Source: CBDHDN01 sp965261585 (lineage in GTDB: Bacteria; Pseudomonadota; Alphaproteobacteria; UBA6615). From it: a stretch of DNA of 64,000 nucleotides. The position numbers were made by a program, and so were the translations under genes. How positions within the stretch are numbered: position 1 is the first letter of the stretch; every line of letters begins with the position of its first letter. The notes under the pieces were generated by a model. That model saw only the letters and a list, made by a program, of their open reading frames with translations, was not told where the DNA came from and ran no database searches. Below, in pieces: positions 35,754 to 44,412 of this stretch. Location of the stretch: positions 1 through 64,000 of the forward strand of contig CBDHDN010000064.1 of the NCBI GenBank assembly GCA_965261585.1. Reading direction: 5' to 3'.

Positions 35754-36470
35754 ATGCTGAGCTACCCAATCCGGCTGTCCAAGAACGTCAAGGCGCCTGT
35801 TGCGACCTGCCCGGACTTCCCGGAAGTCCAAATCCGGTGCAGCGGCCGCGTCGACGCTCTGGAGCGGGCGATTATCGCTTTGGAGGCGGCGATCGCCGTG
35901 CGCATATCCTATCGCGACGACGTGCCAGCGCCGTCGGCCGGCCGTTACCGCGCGATCCTGCCGACCCAGACGGCGATCAAGGTGCGGCTCTATCAGGCGG
36001 CCCGCGAAAGGGGCGTCAGCAAACGCGAACTCGGGCGCCGTCTGCATTGGCACGGGCCTCAGGTAGATCGCTTGTTCAACCTCAGGCACGCCTCGCGCCT
36101 CGACCAGCTGGAGGCGGCGTTCAGCGCGCTCGGCCTGCGCATCGCCGTCGATGTCGAGGCGATACCGCGGAGCCGTCAGATCACCGCATCGAAGTCGACC
36201 CAGGCGCCGTCCCGCTCACGCGACGCCAAGACCGCCTCGACGAAGGCGACGCCGCGGGCGCCGTCCTCGACCGCCGGGCCAGCAGGGCCAAGGGGTCGGC
36301 CGGCCGGCCGGCGGCGCGGGCCGTCTGGATCTCCGCGTAGTCGCGATACAGGTTGGCGAACGCCTCGTAATAGCCCTCGGGCAGCCCGGCGATCATTCGT
36401 GTCGCCCGCTTGGCCGCGTCCGACAAGCCGTCGCCGCCGCGCACCAGCGTGCGTCGACTCTCGCCGATAA
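35754..36470 (+). CDS. HicB-like antitoxin-type protein, no adjacent toxin, run-on C-terminus
   Basis: Residues 1-70 match the HicB fold (MLSYPIRLSKNVKAPVATCP, FPEVQIRCSGRVDALERAI), and residues 78-135 form a C-terminal helix-turn-helix (ERGVSKRELGRRLHWHGPQ, RHASRLDQLEAAFSALGLR). Such proteins are usually the antitoxin of a HicA toxin, encoded just upstream. The 145 bases upstream hold no hicA. The protein should end near 36180, but the frame stays open over the opposite-strand dehydrogenase to 36470; these extra residues are probably not native. Confidence 0.65.
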   Translation: MLSYPIRLSKNVKAPVATCPDFPEVQIRCSGRVDALERAIIALEAAIAVRISYRDDVPAPSAGRYRAILPTQTAIKVRLYQAARERGVSKRELGRRLHWHGPQVDRLFNLRHASRLDQLEAAFSALGLRIAVDVEAIPRSRQITASKSTQAPSRSRDAKTASTKATPRAPSSTAGPAGPRGRPAGRRRGPSGSPRSRDTGWRTPRNSPRAARRSFVSPAWPRPTSRRRRAPACVDSRR

Positions 36471-37332
36471 GCGCCAGGCGCAGCTCGTCCGGCCGGACCT
36501 CGTCCCAGGCCAGGTGGCCACGGTCGCCATAGACGCGCAGGCGCAGGCCGACCGTCTCGCCGGCGGCCACGACACTGACCCACATCGCGCCGCGCGCGCC
36601 GTTGTCGAACGCCAGCATGAGCTGCGCGTTGTCGTCGAGCCGGCGGCCCGGCAACAGCGTCTGCACGTCGGCGGCAAGCCGCGTCAGGAGGCGGCCGCTG
36701 ACGAACTCCATCAGATGCAGGCAGTGGGTGCCGAGGTCGCCGACCACCAGGCTCGGCCCGGCCTGCGCCGGGTCGGTGCGCCAGCGCGCCTGCTTGTTCT
36801 CGGCGTCGACCGGGCTCGCCATCCAGCCGAGCGCGAATTCGACCTGAACGACGCGGACGGCGCCGATCCGGCCCGCTTCGATCTGGGCCCGCGCCTCGCG
36901 CATCATGGGATAGCCGGAATAGGTGTAGGTGACGCCGAGCAAGCGGCCGCTGCGTTGTACGGCCTCGACCAGGTCGCGGGCCTCGGCCAACGTCGTCGTC
37001 AGCGGCTTGTCGCAGATCACGTCGATGCCGGCCTCGAGGAACGCGCGGGCGATCGGGTGATGCATGTTGTTCGGCGTGACGACGGCAACGACCTCGACGC
37101 CGTCGGCGCGCCTGGCCTCGGCCGCCACCATCTCGCGGTAGTCGGTGTAGATGCGGTCGGCTGCCAGCTGGGCGTCCTGGCCCGAGAGGACGGCGTTCTC
37201 GGCATCGGTGCTGAAGGCGCCGGCAACCAGCTGATAGCGGTCGTCCAGCCGCGCGGCGATGCGGTGGGCGGCGCCGATGAAGGCGCCACGCCCACCGCCG
37301 ACCATGCCGAGACGCAGCCGTCGCGCCGTCAT
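36176..37332 (-). CDS. Gfo/Idh/MocA-family dehydrogenase, C-terminal frameshift
   Basis: Close relative of the gene at 24133: GMVGGGRGAFIGAAHRIAAR, VVTPNNMHHPIARAFLEAG, CDKPLTTTLAEARDL and VVGDLGTHCLHLMEFVSG are all conserved. After ADPLALLA the frame degenerates, while the neighbouring frame gives PAVEDGARGVAFVEAVLASR and ends DFDAVI with a stop at 36176-36178. One base lost from the GGG run at 36276-36278 explains it. The unshifted frame ends almost at the same place (36181). The amidohydrolase gene lies 23 bases upstream on the same strand. Confidence 0.85.
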
Positions 37333-37355
37333 GTGGCCGCCCTCCGCGCCGGCGC

Positions 37356-38637
37356 CTACTCGGCGGCGGCGCGCGCGGCCCCGGCCGGCCCCGGCGGCTG
37401 CTTGTAGACCGCGCCGTCCTTGATGATGCCGACGAGGCGCGCGGCGTCCTGCAGGATGCTCACATCGGCCAGCGGGTTGCCGTCGACAAGCAGGATGTCG
37501 GCCAGATAGCCTTCCTTGATCTGACCCACCGGATCGGCCAAACCCATGATCTCGCCGCCCTCCTTCGTCGCCGCGAGGATCGCCTCCGTCGGCGAGAAGC
37601 CGAGCAGCTTGACGAAATGCTCGATGTCGCGCGCGTTCGTGCCGATCGGGTTCCAGGCGAAGCCGTAGTCACCGCCCGGCAGCACCCGGACGCCTCGGAT
37701 CTTCAATTCCTTCATCGTCTCGATGCCGATCTCGGTCTCGCGGACGAGCCCGATGTCGGTGCAGAACTGTTCCGTAATGCCGAACGGCTCGCCTTCGTGA
37801 ATTGCCGCCCACGAGGCGCCGAGGGTCGGCGCCACGAACACCCGGTCCTTCTGGGCCTCCAGCATGTCTTTCGCTTCATCGTCGAGCAGTGTTGCGTGAT
37901 AGATCGCCTCGACGCCGTGACGCAGCGACATCTTGACGGACTCCGCGCTGCGCGCGTGCGACGCCAGGCGGCGGCCATGGGCCTTGGCGACGGCGCAGGC
38001 CGCGGCCACCTCTTCCTCGGTCATCACGGTCTGATGGGCGCGCGACGCGGGAATGAACTCATCGCCCGAGGGGTTAATCTTGATGGTGTCGACACCCTCG
38101 CGCACCATCTCGCGCGAGACCCGGCGGAACTCCTCGGCGCCGTCGCAGATCAGCGCGAACGTGTAGCGCTCGCTCCATGTGCAGCTTGCGCACGTCGCCC
38201 AGTCCGGCCGTCACGGTCAGCTCCGGCGACGCCGCCAGCATGCGCGGGCCGGGAATGTCGCCGGCGTTGATCGCATCGCGGATGACGATGTCGAGCCGCG
38301 GCTTCGCCGCCGCCGCGCTGAACGCCGAGGTGAAGCCCTGGTCGAGCAGCTTCTTGGCGTTCTTCATGGCCAGCAGCGTGTGCTCTTCGACCGGGATGTC
38401 GCCGAGCGATTCGAGGTCGGCCGTATCGCCGAAACTGACGTGGCAGTGGGACTCGACGAGCCCCGGCATCAGCGTCGCGCCGTCGCCGTCGATCTCGGTG
38501 GCTCCGTTGGCGGCCAGCGAGCCGGCGCCCTTGGCGACCTGCTTGATGCGGTTGCCATCGACCAACACCTCGCCGGCGTAGGGCTCGGCCCCCGTCCCGT
38601 CGAGCACGGTGACGTTCTTCAGCAGCAATCCAGCCAT
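37356..38637 (-). pseudogene. Metal-dependent amidohydrolase, frameshifted
   Basis: An amidohydrolase of the imidazolonepropionase/prolidase-like group. The N-terminal half starts MAGLLLKNVTVLDGTGAEPY and has the metal motif LVESHCHVSFG. The C-terminal half has IKINPSGDEFIPAS, LASHARSAESVKMSLRHGVE and the final VLPGGDYGFAWNPIG. The frames change near 38165-38175: after KLHMER the reading should continue YTFALICDGAEEFRRVSRE. A one-base gain or two-base loss is needed. Total length would be about 427 residues, normal for the group. The substrate is not evident. Confidence 0.8.
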
Positions 38638-38806
38638 TTTCCTCTCCCTGGTATCGCAGGCCTGTCGTGCGTGCGCGCGTCACCAGGACGCCTGCGCCCC
38701 CGATCACGTCTTCGTGCAGTCTATCGCCGTTGGCGGCCGGAGTGAAACAGTCCGCCGGCATCTGCTATCGTCGGCGCAGTTGCGCAAAAACCAGGGATCG
38801 TGGTCA

Positions 38807-39430
38807 ATGAGCCAACAGATTCTCTATCTCGGCGACCCCATGTGTTCCTGGTGCTGGTGCTTTTCGCCCGTGCTCATGGCCATCGACGAGGCGTTCGGCG
38901 CGGCCGCGCCGGTGTCGCTGATCGTCGGCGGCCTGCACACCGGCGACGACACACCGATGAGCGATCAGACCAAGGCCACTATCCGACATCACTGGGAGCA
39001 GGTGAACGAGGCGACCGGCCAGCCGTTCTCGTTCGGCTTTTTCGACTGGCAGGGTTTCGTGCTGGACACCGAGCCGGCCTGCCGTGCCGCCGTCACGATG
39101 CGCGGCCTCAAGCCGGAAGCGACCCTGCCATTCTATGAATCCATCCACCGCGCGTTCTACGTCGACAACAAGGACACGACGAAAGCCGAGGTCTTTGCCG
39201 AGCTGGCCGGCGCCGCCGGCGTCGACGGCGACACGTTCGTCAAGGCGTTCCACTCGCCGGCGGTCGTCGAGGAGACCCGGAAAGATTTCCGCTTCTCGCG
39301 CCAACTCGGCGTCACCGGCTTCCCGACGGTGGTGCTCAAGAACGCCGCCGGCATGGCGCTGCTGACCGCCGGCTACCGCCCGTTCGAGGCCCTGCAGCCC
39401 GCCATCGAGACCTGGCTCGCCGCGGCCTAG
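38807..39430 (+). CDS. DsbA-family thioredoxin-fold protein (FrnE-like)
   Basis: A 207-residue protein with a CxxC centre at the start of the thioredoxin fold (LYLGDPMCSWCWCFSPVL) and the conserved cis-proline region TGFPTVVLKN. A helical insertion lies between them. No signal peptide is seen, so it acts in the cytoplasm; FrnE-like proteins are disulfide isomerases or oxidoreductases. ATG 38807 is the natural start; the frame is open upstream but without homology. Confidence 0.85.
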   Translation: MSQQILYLGDPMCSWCWCFSPVLMAIDEAFGAAAPVSLIVGGLHTGDDTPMSDQTKATIRHHWEQVNEATGQPFSFGFFDWQGFVLDTEPACRAAVTMRGLKPEATLPFYESIHRAFYVDNKDTTKAEVFAELAGAAGVDGDTFVKAFHSPAVVEETRKDFRFSRQLGVTGFPTVVLKNAAGMALLTAGYRPFEALQPAIETWLAAA

Positions 39431-39508
39431 CGCCCGCTGTCGTGGTCGCATGACTCACCCGCGCTGTTCGGTTTACCGGGGCTTCGGCGCTGTGCTAGCA
39501 CGGGCGCC

Positions 39509-41416
39509 ATGCTGACGATCGAGGCCTTGACCTACTACATCGGCGGGCGGCGGCTGTTCGACGCCGCCGGTGCTGCGGTCGCGACCGGTCATCGCGTCGG
39601 CCTCGTCGGCCGCAACGGCAGCGGCAAGTCGACGCTGTTGCGCCTGATCGCAGGCGAGCTTGTGCCCGACAGGGGCACGACGACGGTGCACCGGCGCGCG
39701 CGCATCGGCACCGTCGCTCAGGAAGCACCGGACGGCCCGCAGGCGCTCGTCGACTTCGTGCTCGCCGCCGATGTCGAGCGCAGCGCGCTCGTGGCCGAGG
39801 CCAAGGCGGCGCGCGATCCCGCGCGCATCGCCGACATCCATACGCGGCTTGCCGACATCGGCGCCGCCGCGGCGCCGGCGCGGGCGGCGAGGATCCTGGC
39901 CGGCCTCGGCTTCTCCGAGGCCGACCAGGCGCAGCCGCTCAGCGCCTTCTCCGGCGGCTGGCGCATGCGCGTGGCGCTGGCGGCGACGCTGTTCGCGGCA
40001 CCAGATTTGTTGCTGCTGGACGAGCCGAGCAACCACCTGGACCTAGAAGCGCGGCTGTGGCTCGAGGGCTACCTCGCCCGCGTCGACGGCACCGTCCTGC
40101 TGGTCAGCCACGACCGTCAGCTGCTCAACGCGGTCGTCGGCTCGGTCCTGCATCTGAGCGACGGCAAGCTGACGGCCTACCGGGGCAATTACGACCGGTT
40201 CGAGGCGACGCGCCGCCTGCAGCAATCGCTGCGCCAGGCCCAATATGTGCGCCAGCTCGCCCAGCGGGACCACATGCAGGCCTTCGTCGACCGCTTCCGC
40301 TACAAGGCCAGCAAGGCGCGCCAGGCCCAGTCGCGCATCAAGGCGCTGGCGCGCATGCAGGAGATCCAGCCGGTCGCGCCGGACGCCGAGGTCGCGCTCG
40401 ACTTCCCGCCGCCGCGGGCCCTGCCGCCGCCGCTGATCACGGCGGACGGGGTGAGCGTCGGCTACGCCGCCGACCGGCCGGTGTTGCGCGCCCTCGACTT
40501 CCGCATCGACATGGACGACCGCATCGCCCTGATCGGCGCCAACGGCAACGGCAAGACGACGCTGTTGCGGCTGCTCTCCGGCGAGCTCGCGCCCCAGGCC
40601 GGTTCGATCCGCCGCACGGGGAAGCTGCGCATCGGCTATTTCAACCAGCAACAGGCCGACGCCTTCCAGTTGTCGCAGACCGCCTACGCGCACATGGCGG
40701 CGCTGATGCCGACCGCGACGAACACGGCGGTGCGCGCCCATCTCGGCCGCTTCGGGCTGGGCGAGGGCCGGGCCGAGGTGGCGATCGGCAACCTTTCCGG
40801 CGGCGAGAAGGCGAAGCTGCTGTTCGCCACGGTCGCGCGCACGGCGCCCCATATCCTGCTGCTCGACGAGCCGACGAACCACCTGGACATCGACGCCCGC
40901 AAGGGCCTGGTCGATGCGCTCAACGCCTATGGCGGCGCGGTCATCCTGGTGTCCCATGATCCGGAGATCGTGCGGCTGTGCGCCGAGCGGCTATGGCTCG
41001 TCGCCGATGGCGCCTGCCGGCCGTTCGACGGTGACCTCGACGACTACACCGCCCACCTCGCCGCGCAGCGCCGCGCCGGCCGCCGCGCGCTCGGCGGCCC
41101 CGCCGGCCCGGGCGGCCCCGGCGGCGACAAGGCCTCGCGCCGCGACCGGCGGCGTGCCGGCGCCGCCTCGCGTGCCGCGGTCACGCAATGGCGGCGCCAG
41201 GCGCGGGCGGCCGAGACCAGGCTCGCCGAGTTGACGCACGCCCGCACGGCGCTGCAGACGGAACTCGCCGACCCCGCGCTTTACGACGGCCCGGGCGCCG
41301 CCCTGACCGTCCGCCACAAGCGCCTGGCCAAGCTCGAGCGCGCCATCGCGGCGGCCGAGGCGGACTGGCTGGCCGCCCAGGAGGCGCTCGACGCGGGCGC
41401 CGTGCCGGCCGACTGA
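39509..41416 (+). CDS. ABC-F family ATPase (Uup/YheS-like)
   Basis: A 635-residue cytosolic protein with two ABC domains and no membrane segment. Domain 1 has GRNGSGKSTLLRL, LSAFSGGWRMRVALA and LLLLDEPSNHLD. A charged linker (about 210-290, QFVDRF-type helices such as MQAFVDRFRYKASKARQAQ) follows. Domain 2 has GANGNGKTTLLRL, NLSGGEKAKLLFA and LLLDEPTNHLDID. The C-terminal about 110 residues form an arginine-rich coiled coil. ABC-F proteins act on the ribosome; this arrangement is that of Uup/YheS-type factors rather than antibiotic-resistance ones. Confidence 0.92.
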   Translation: MLTIEALTYYIGGRRLFDAAGAAVATGHRVGLVGRNGSGKSTLLRLIAGELVPDRGTTTVHRRARIGTVAQEAPDGPQALVDFVLAADVERSALVAEAKAARDPARIADIHTRLADIGAAAAPARAARILAGLGFSEADQAQPLSAFSGGWRMRVALAATLFAAPDLLLLDEPSNHLDLEARLWLEGYLARVDGTVLLVSHDRQLLNAVVGSVLHLSDGKLTAYRGNYDRFEATRRLQQSLRQAQYVRQLAQRDHMQAFVDRFRYKASKARQAQSRIKALARMQEIQPVAPDAEVALDFPPPRALPPPLITADGVSVGYAADRPVLRALDFRIDMDDRIALIGANGNGKTTLLRLLSGELAPQAGSIRRTGKLRIGYFNQQQADAFQLSQTAYAHMAALMPTATNTAVRAHLGRFGLGEGRAEVAIGNLSGGEKAKLLFATVARTAPHILLLDEPTNHLDIDARKGLVDALNAYGGAVILVSHDPEIVRLCAERLWLVADGACRPFDGDLDDYTAHLAAQRRAGRRALGGPAGPGGPGGDKASRRDRRRAGAASRAAVTQWRRQARAAETRLAELTHARTALQTELADPALYDGPGAALTVRHKRLAKLERAIAAAEADWLAAQEALDAGAVPAD

Positions 41417-41431
41417 AGCGACGGCGCCGGC

Positions 41432-42061
41432 TCAGGCCAACAGCAGCAGCGCCGCCGAGGCGATGAGCAGCGCCCCCATCGCCCGGTCGAACCGGCGCCG
41501 GGCCGCCGGTCGCCCGAGCCACCCGGCGATGGCCGCGCCGGCGCCGGCCCATAGAATCAGGCAGACGCTGGGGATGGCGATGAGCAGCGCGGCCAGCGTC
41601 GCCAGCGCCGCAAGCCCGGTCCCGCCAGCCGACAGCGCCGCCGCCGCGGTCGCGACCAGCACCCAGCCCTTCGGGTTCATGAACTGGAACGCCGCGACAC
41701 CGAGCATCGTGCTGGGCAGCCCGCCGCCGCCGGCTCGCCGGTGGCCGGCCGGTTGGTCGAGACCCGTCCCGCTGCCGCGCGCCCGCCAGATCAGCACGGC
41801 GCCGAGCCACGCCAGGTAGAGCGCGCCGGCCGCCACCAGGACCAGGCGCAGCTGCGGCACGGCCGCGAACGCGGCGCCGGCGCCGGACCAGATGACTACG
41901 AGCAGCCCCAGCCCACCGGCGACGACGCCGGCCATCGCCGGCAGCGCCGCCGGGAAGCCGCCGCGGCCGGCCGCGGTCATGACGATGAAGTTGTTCGGCC
42001 CCGGCGTGATGGCGGCGACCGCAACGAAGCCGGCAACGGCGACCAGCGGGTCCATGGGCAT
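41432..42061 (-). CDS. LysE-family amino-acid/metabolite exporter
   Basis: A 209-residue inner-membrane protein with six predicted helices. The family motif AITPGPNNFIVMTAAGRGGF near the N-terminus, ALYLAWLGAVLIWRA in the middle and FQFMNPKGWVLVATAAAAL are present. The family exports amino acids or related metabolites. Its ATG shares a base with the stop of the upstream GST gene (TGATG), so translation is coupled. Confidence 0.9.
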   Translation of the reverse strand: MPMDPLVAVAGFVAVAAITPGPNNFIVMTAAGRGGFPAALPAMAGVVAGGLGLLVVIWSGAGAAFAAVPQLRLVLVAAGALYLAWLGAVLIWRARGSGTGLDQPAGHRRAGGGGLPSTMLGVAAFQFMNPKGWVLVATAAAALSAGGTGLAALATLAALLIAIPSVCLILWAGAGAAIAGWLGRPAARRRFDRAMGALLIASAALLLLA

Positions 42062-43080
42062 CAGCCGGCGCCGGCGTCCGGCGCCACGGCGCGCACGCCG
42101 CCGGACCGCAGCGCGACCTGAGCCGGCCCCAGGGCCGCGCGCCCATGGGGTGCCGACCAGTTGGCATCGGGCACCGCCGCGACGACGCCGAACGGATTAT
42201 GGACGCAATCGTTGCGGTAGTAGCCCTCGCGGATCGCCGCGAAGTCGACGAGCGCCGCAACGCCGCGCCACGCGTACAGGTCGCGCGCGTAGGGCCACAG
42301 ATGGGCATAGTCGACGAGGCGCCGGCGCGTGCAGCGAAAGTGCGTGTGGTAGACAGCGTCGAACCGCACGAGCGTCGCAAACAACCGCCAGTCCGCCTCG
42401 GTGACGACGGCGCCGAACAGATGGCGGCGGTCGGCCAAACGGTCGTCCAGCATGTCCAGCGCCGCAAAGGCCTGGGCCACCGCCTCGTCATACGCGTCCT
42501 GCCGCTGCGCCAGGCCGGCCCGATAGACCGCGTTGGCCAGGCCGTCATGGACCCGCGCATTGAGGGCGTCGATCGCGTCGCGCAGGGCCGCCGGCCGCAG
42601 CGTGAAGTCGCGGCTGTCGTCGGGATCGACCTCCCCATCGAACGCCCGGCCGATGCTGGCCGACTCGTTGCCGGCGATGCGCTCGATCCGGCTGTCCCAC
42701 AGCACCGGAACCGTCGCCCGGCCGGTGTAGCCCGGGTCGCTCAAGCCGTAGAGCTCATGGACGTGCAGGATGTGCCTATCCGTGCCGGGCACGCGCCACG
42801 GCGCGCCGCCATTGACGGGATAGCCCTTGGCCCGCGGGCCGCCGGCAATCCACAACGGCACCGTGCCCATCAGCCCCTTCAGCTGTCGCACAATCATCGC
42901 GAAGTGCGACCACGGACAGCTCGCCGACACGATCAAGTGGAAGCGGCCCGGCTCCGCCCACAGGGCGGCGGCCGCCGCGGCGCCGAGGTCGCCCCGATAA
43001 ACGCCCGCCGCGCGCACGAAGGCGCCTGCAACGATCACGCGGTCTTCATCCGTCCAGCGCCCGTCGACCAGCATGCCCAT
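42061..43080 (-). CDS. Xi-class glutathione transferase (glutathionyl-hydroquinone reductase)
   Basis: A 339-residue protein with the redox cysteine motif SASCPWSHFAMIV, typical of the YqjG/ECM4 group that reduces glutathionyl-hydroquinones. GYPVNGGAPWRVPGTDRHI, GRATVPVLWDSRIERI and the C-terminal helical domain (EADWRLFATLVRFDAVYHTH) also fit. ATG 43080 is preceded by GGAG at 7 bases; the frame remains open upstream through the GC-rich repeat, without homology. It is paired with lysE and is divergent from a LysR-type regulator. Confidence 0.88.
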   Translation of the reverse strand: MGMLVDGRWTDEDRVIVAGAFVRAAGVYRGDLGAAAAAALWAEPGRFHLIVSASCPWSHFAMIVRQLKGLMGTVPLWIAGGPRAKGYPVNGGAPWRVPGTDRHILHVHELYGLSDPGYTGRATVPVLWDSRIERIAGNESASIGRAFDGEVDPDDSRDFTLRPAALRDAIDALNARVHDGLANAVYRAGLAQRQDAYDEAVAQAFAALDMLDDRLADRRHLFGAVVTEADWRLFATLVRFDAVYHTHFRCTRRRLVDYAHLWPYARDLYAWRGVAALVDFAAIREGYYRNDCVHNPFGVVAAVPDANWSAPHGRAALGPAQVALRSGGVRAVAPDAGAG

Positions 43081-43105
43081 GCGCAACTCCTGCTCTGGTG
43101 ATTCA

Positions 43106-43223
43106 CCCCCCACCCCAACCCTCCCCCACAAGGTCCCCACAAGGGGGAGGGAACCTTGCGGTCGCGCCACCTGTTGCTCCCTCCCCCCAGGGACCCACAA
43201 GGGGGAGGGTTGGGGTGGGGGGG
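43106..43223. repeat. Perfect 22-bp inverted repeat element between the GST and LysR genes
   Basis: CCCCCCACCCCAACCCTCCC (first 20 of 22 bases, 43106-43127) is repeated exactly inverted at 43201-43222. A second inverted pair lies within (GGGGGAGGG near 43143 and CCCTCCCCCC near 43179). This is a non-coding mosaic repeat of a kind common in alphaproteobacteria. It lies in the shared upstream region, where it could alter expression of both genes. Confidence 0.8.
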
Positions 43224-43302
43224 AAACGCCGATCCCGCAATACAGCGCAGCCAACGCTACCAGCCCCTCAACTTTCTGACTGTTCTCTACTCGGCCTGTT
43301 TT

Positions 43303-43319
43303 GGTCTAATATTAAGACC
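43303..43319 (+). promoter_or_regulatory. Palindrome overlapping a -10 box directly before the LysR start
   Basis: GGTCT-AATATTA-AGACC is a perfect 5-bp inverted repeat whose centre contains a good -10 hexamer (TAATAT, 43307-43312). It ends one base before the ATG at 43320. There is no ribosome-binding site, so the message may be leaderless, and a protein on the palindrome would block transcription. It has the T-N11-A form of LysR sites, so autoregulation is likely. Confidence 0.5.
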
Positions 43320-44263
43320 ATGCGGGACCTCCTGCTTAACGCCTTGCGCGCCTTCACCGCCGTCTACGAAACTGGCGGCGTGCGGCCGGCGGCGCGGTCG
43401 CTGCGGGTGACCCACTCCGCGGTCAGCCGCCACGTGCGCGAGCTCGAGGCCTGGCTCGGCGTGCCCCTCGTCGAACGGCGCGAGGGCGCACGCTCGTTCG
43501 CCTTCACGCCCCAGGGCGAGGCGCTCGGGCGGGCCGGTCTGGCCAGCCTGCGGGCGCTGGAGGCCGCCGTCGCCGCGGTGCGGGAGGCGAAGCGCGGCAA
43601 CGCAGTGACGCTGTCGACGACGCCGTCGTTCGCCGCCCGCTGGCTGCTGCCACGCCTGCCCGCGTTCGAAGCGGCCGTCGGCTGGGTCGAGCTGTCCATC
43701 GTCGTCGACCAGAAGCTCACCGAGCCCCGCGATCAGGGCGCCGATCTGGCGCTCCGCATGGGCCGCGGGCCGTGGCCCGGCCTGGCCTGCGAGCCGTTCA
43801 TGGCCGACGCGCTCTATCCCGTCATGAGCCGCGCCTATTGGGATGCGGCGGGCCGGCCCACGACGCCAGAGGCGCTGGCCGGGCTGCGCCTGCTCCACGA
43901 CCGCGATCCCAACGCATCCTGGGAAGCCTGGCTGTCCGCGCACGCGGCACCCGGCGTGGACCGCCGCGCCGGCCCGCGCTTCGCGTCCTCCGATCTGGTG
44001 CTGCGGGCGGCGGCCCAAGGTCTGGGCGTGGCGCTGGCCCGCGACCGGCTGGCCGCGGACGACGTCGCCGCCGGCGGCTGGTGCGCCCGTTCGGCGACCG
44101 CCACGTCGCCGTGCCGGACGCCTACTGGCTCGTGCGCGCGGCGGCCGCGCCGTCGCGCGTTGCGGTGACCGCGGCGATCGACTGGCTGAAATCCCAGGCC
44201 GCGGCAGGGCCGCCACGGATCGATGCCGCCGCGACCGGCGACGCGACCGCCCCGCCCGATTGA
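43320..44263 (+). CDS. LysR-family transcriptional regulator (GcvA-like), C-terminal frameshift
   Basis: An N-terminal winged HTH (LRAFTAVYETGGVRPAARSL, VTHSAVSRHVRELEAWLGVP) is followed by a substrate-binding domain with VTLSTTPSFAARWLLPRLPA and DLALRMGRGPWPGLACEPF, as in GcvA-like regulators. After DVAAGG the frame reads an arginine-rich tail to 44168. The other frame gives RLVRPFGDRHVAVPDAYWLV, VTAAIDWLKSQA and a stop at 44261-44263. One missing base near 44078 explains this. Restored length is about 314 residues. It is divergent from GST-lysE and probably controls them. Confidence 0.85.
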
Positions 44264-44412
44264 GCGGCCCCCACATCGTCGTCCTCGGCCCCGGAGCCGA
44301 GGACCCATGCCCCAAGATCCGCTATCCTGCCGGAGCGCGCGACGGCGCCGCCGGGCGATTTCCCTGCGACGGCCGGCGTGGACGACCAGAGGGCAAGAGG
44401 GGGACCGCACAC

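Noticed and set aside
36151..37407. 418-codon plus-strand frame opposite the second Gfo/Idh gene
   Set aside because: Arg/Gly/Asp-rich shadow; the minus strand encodes a conserved dehydrogenase.
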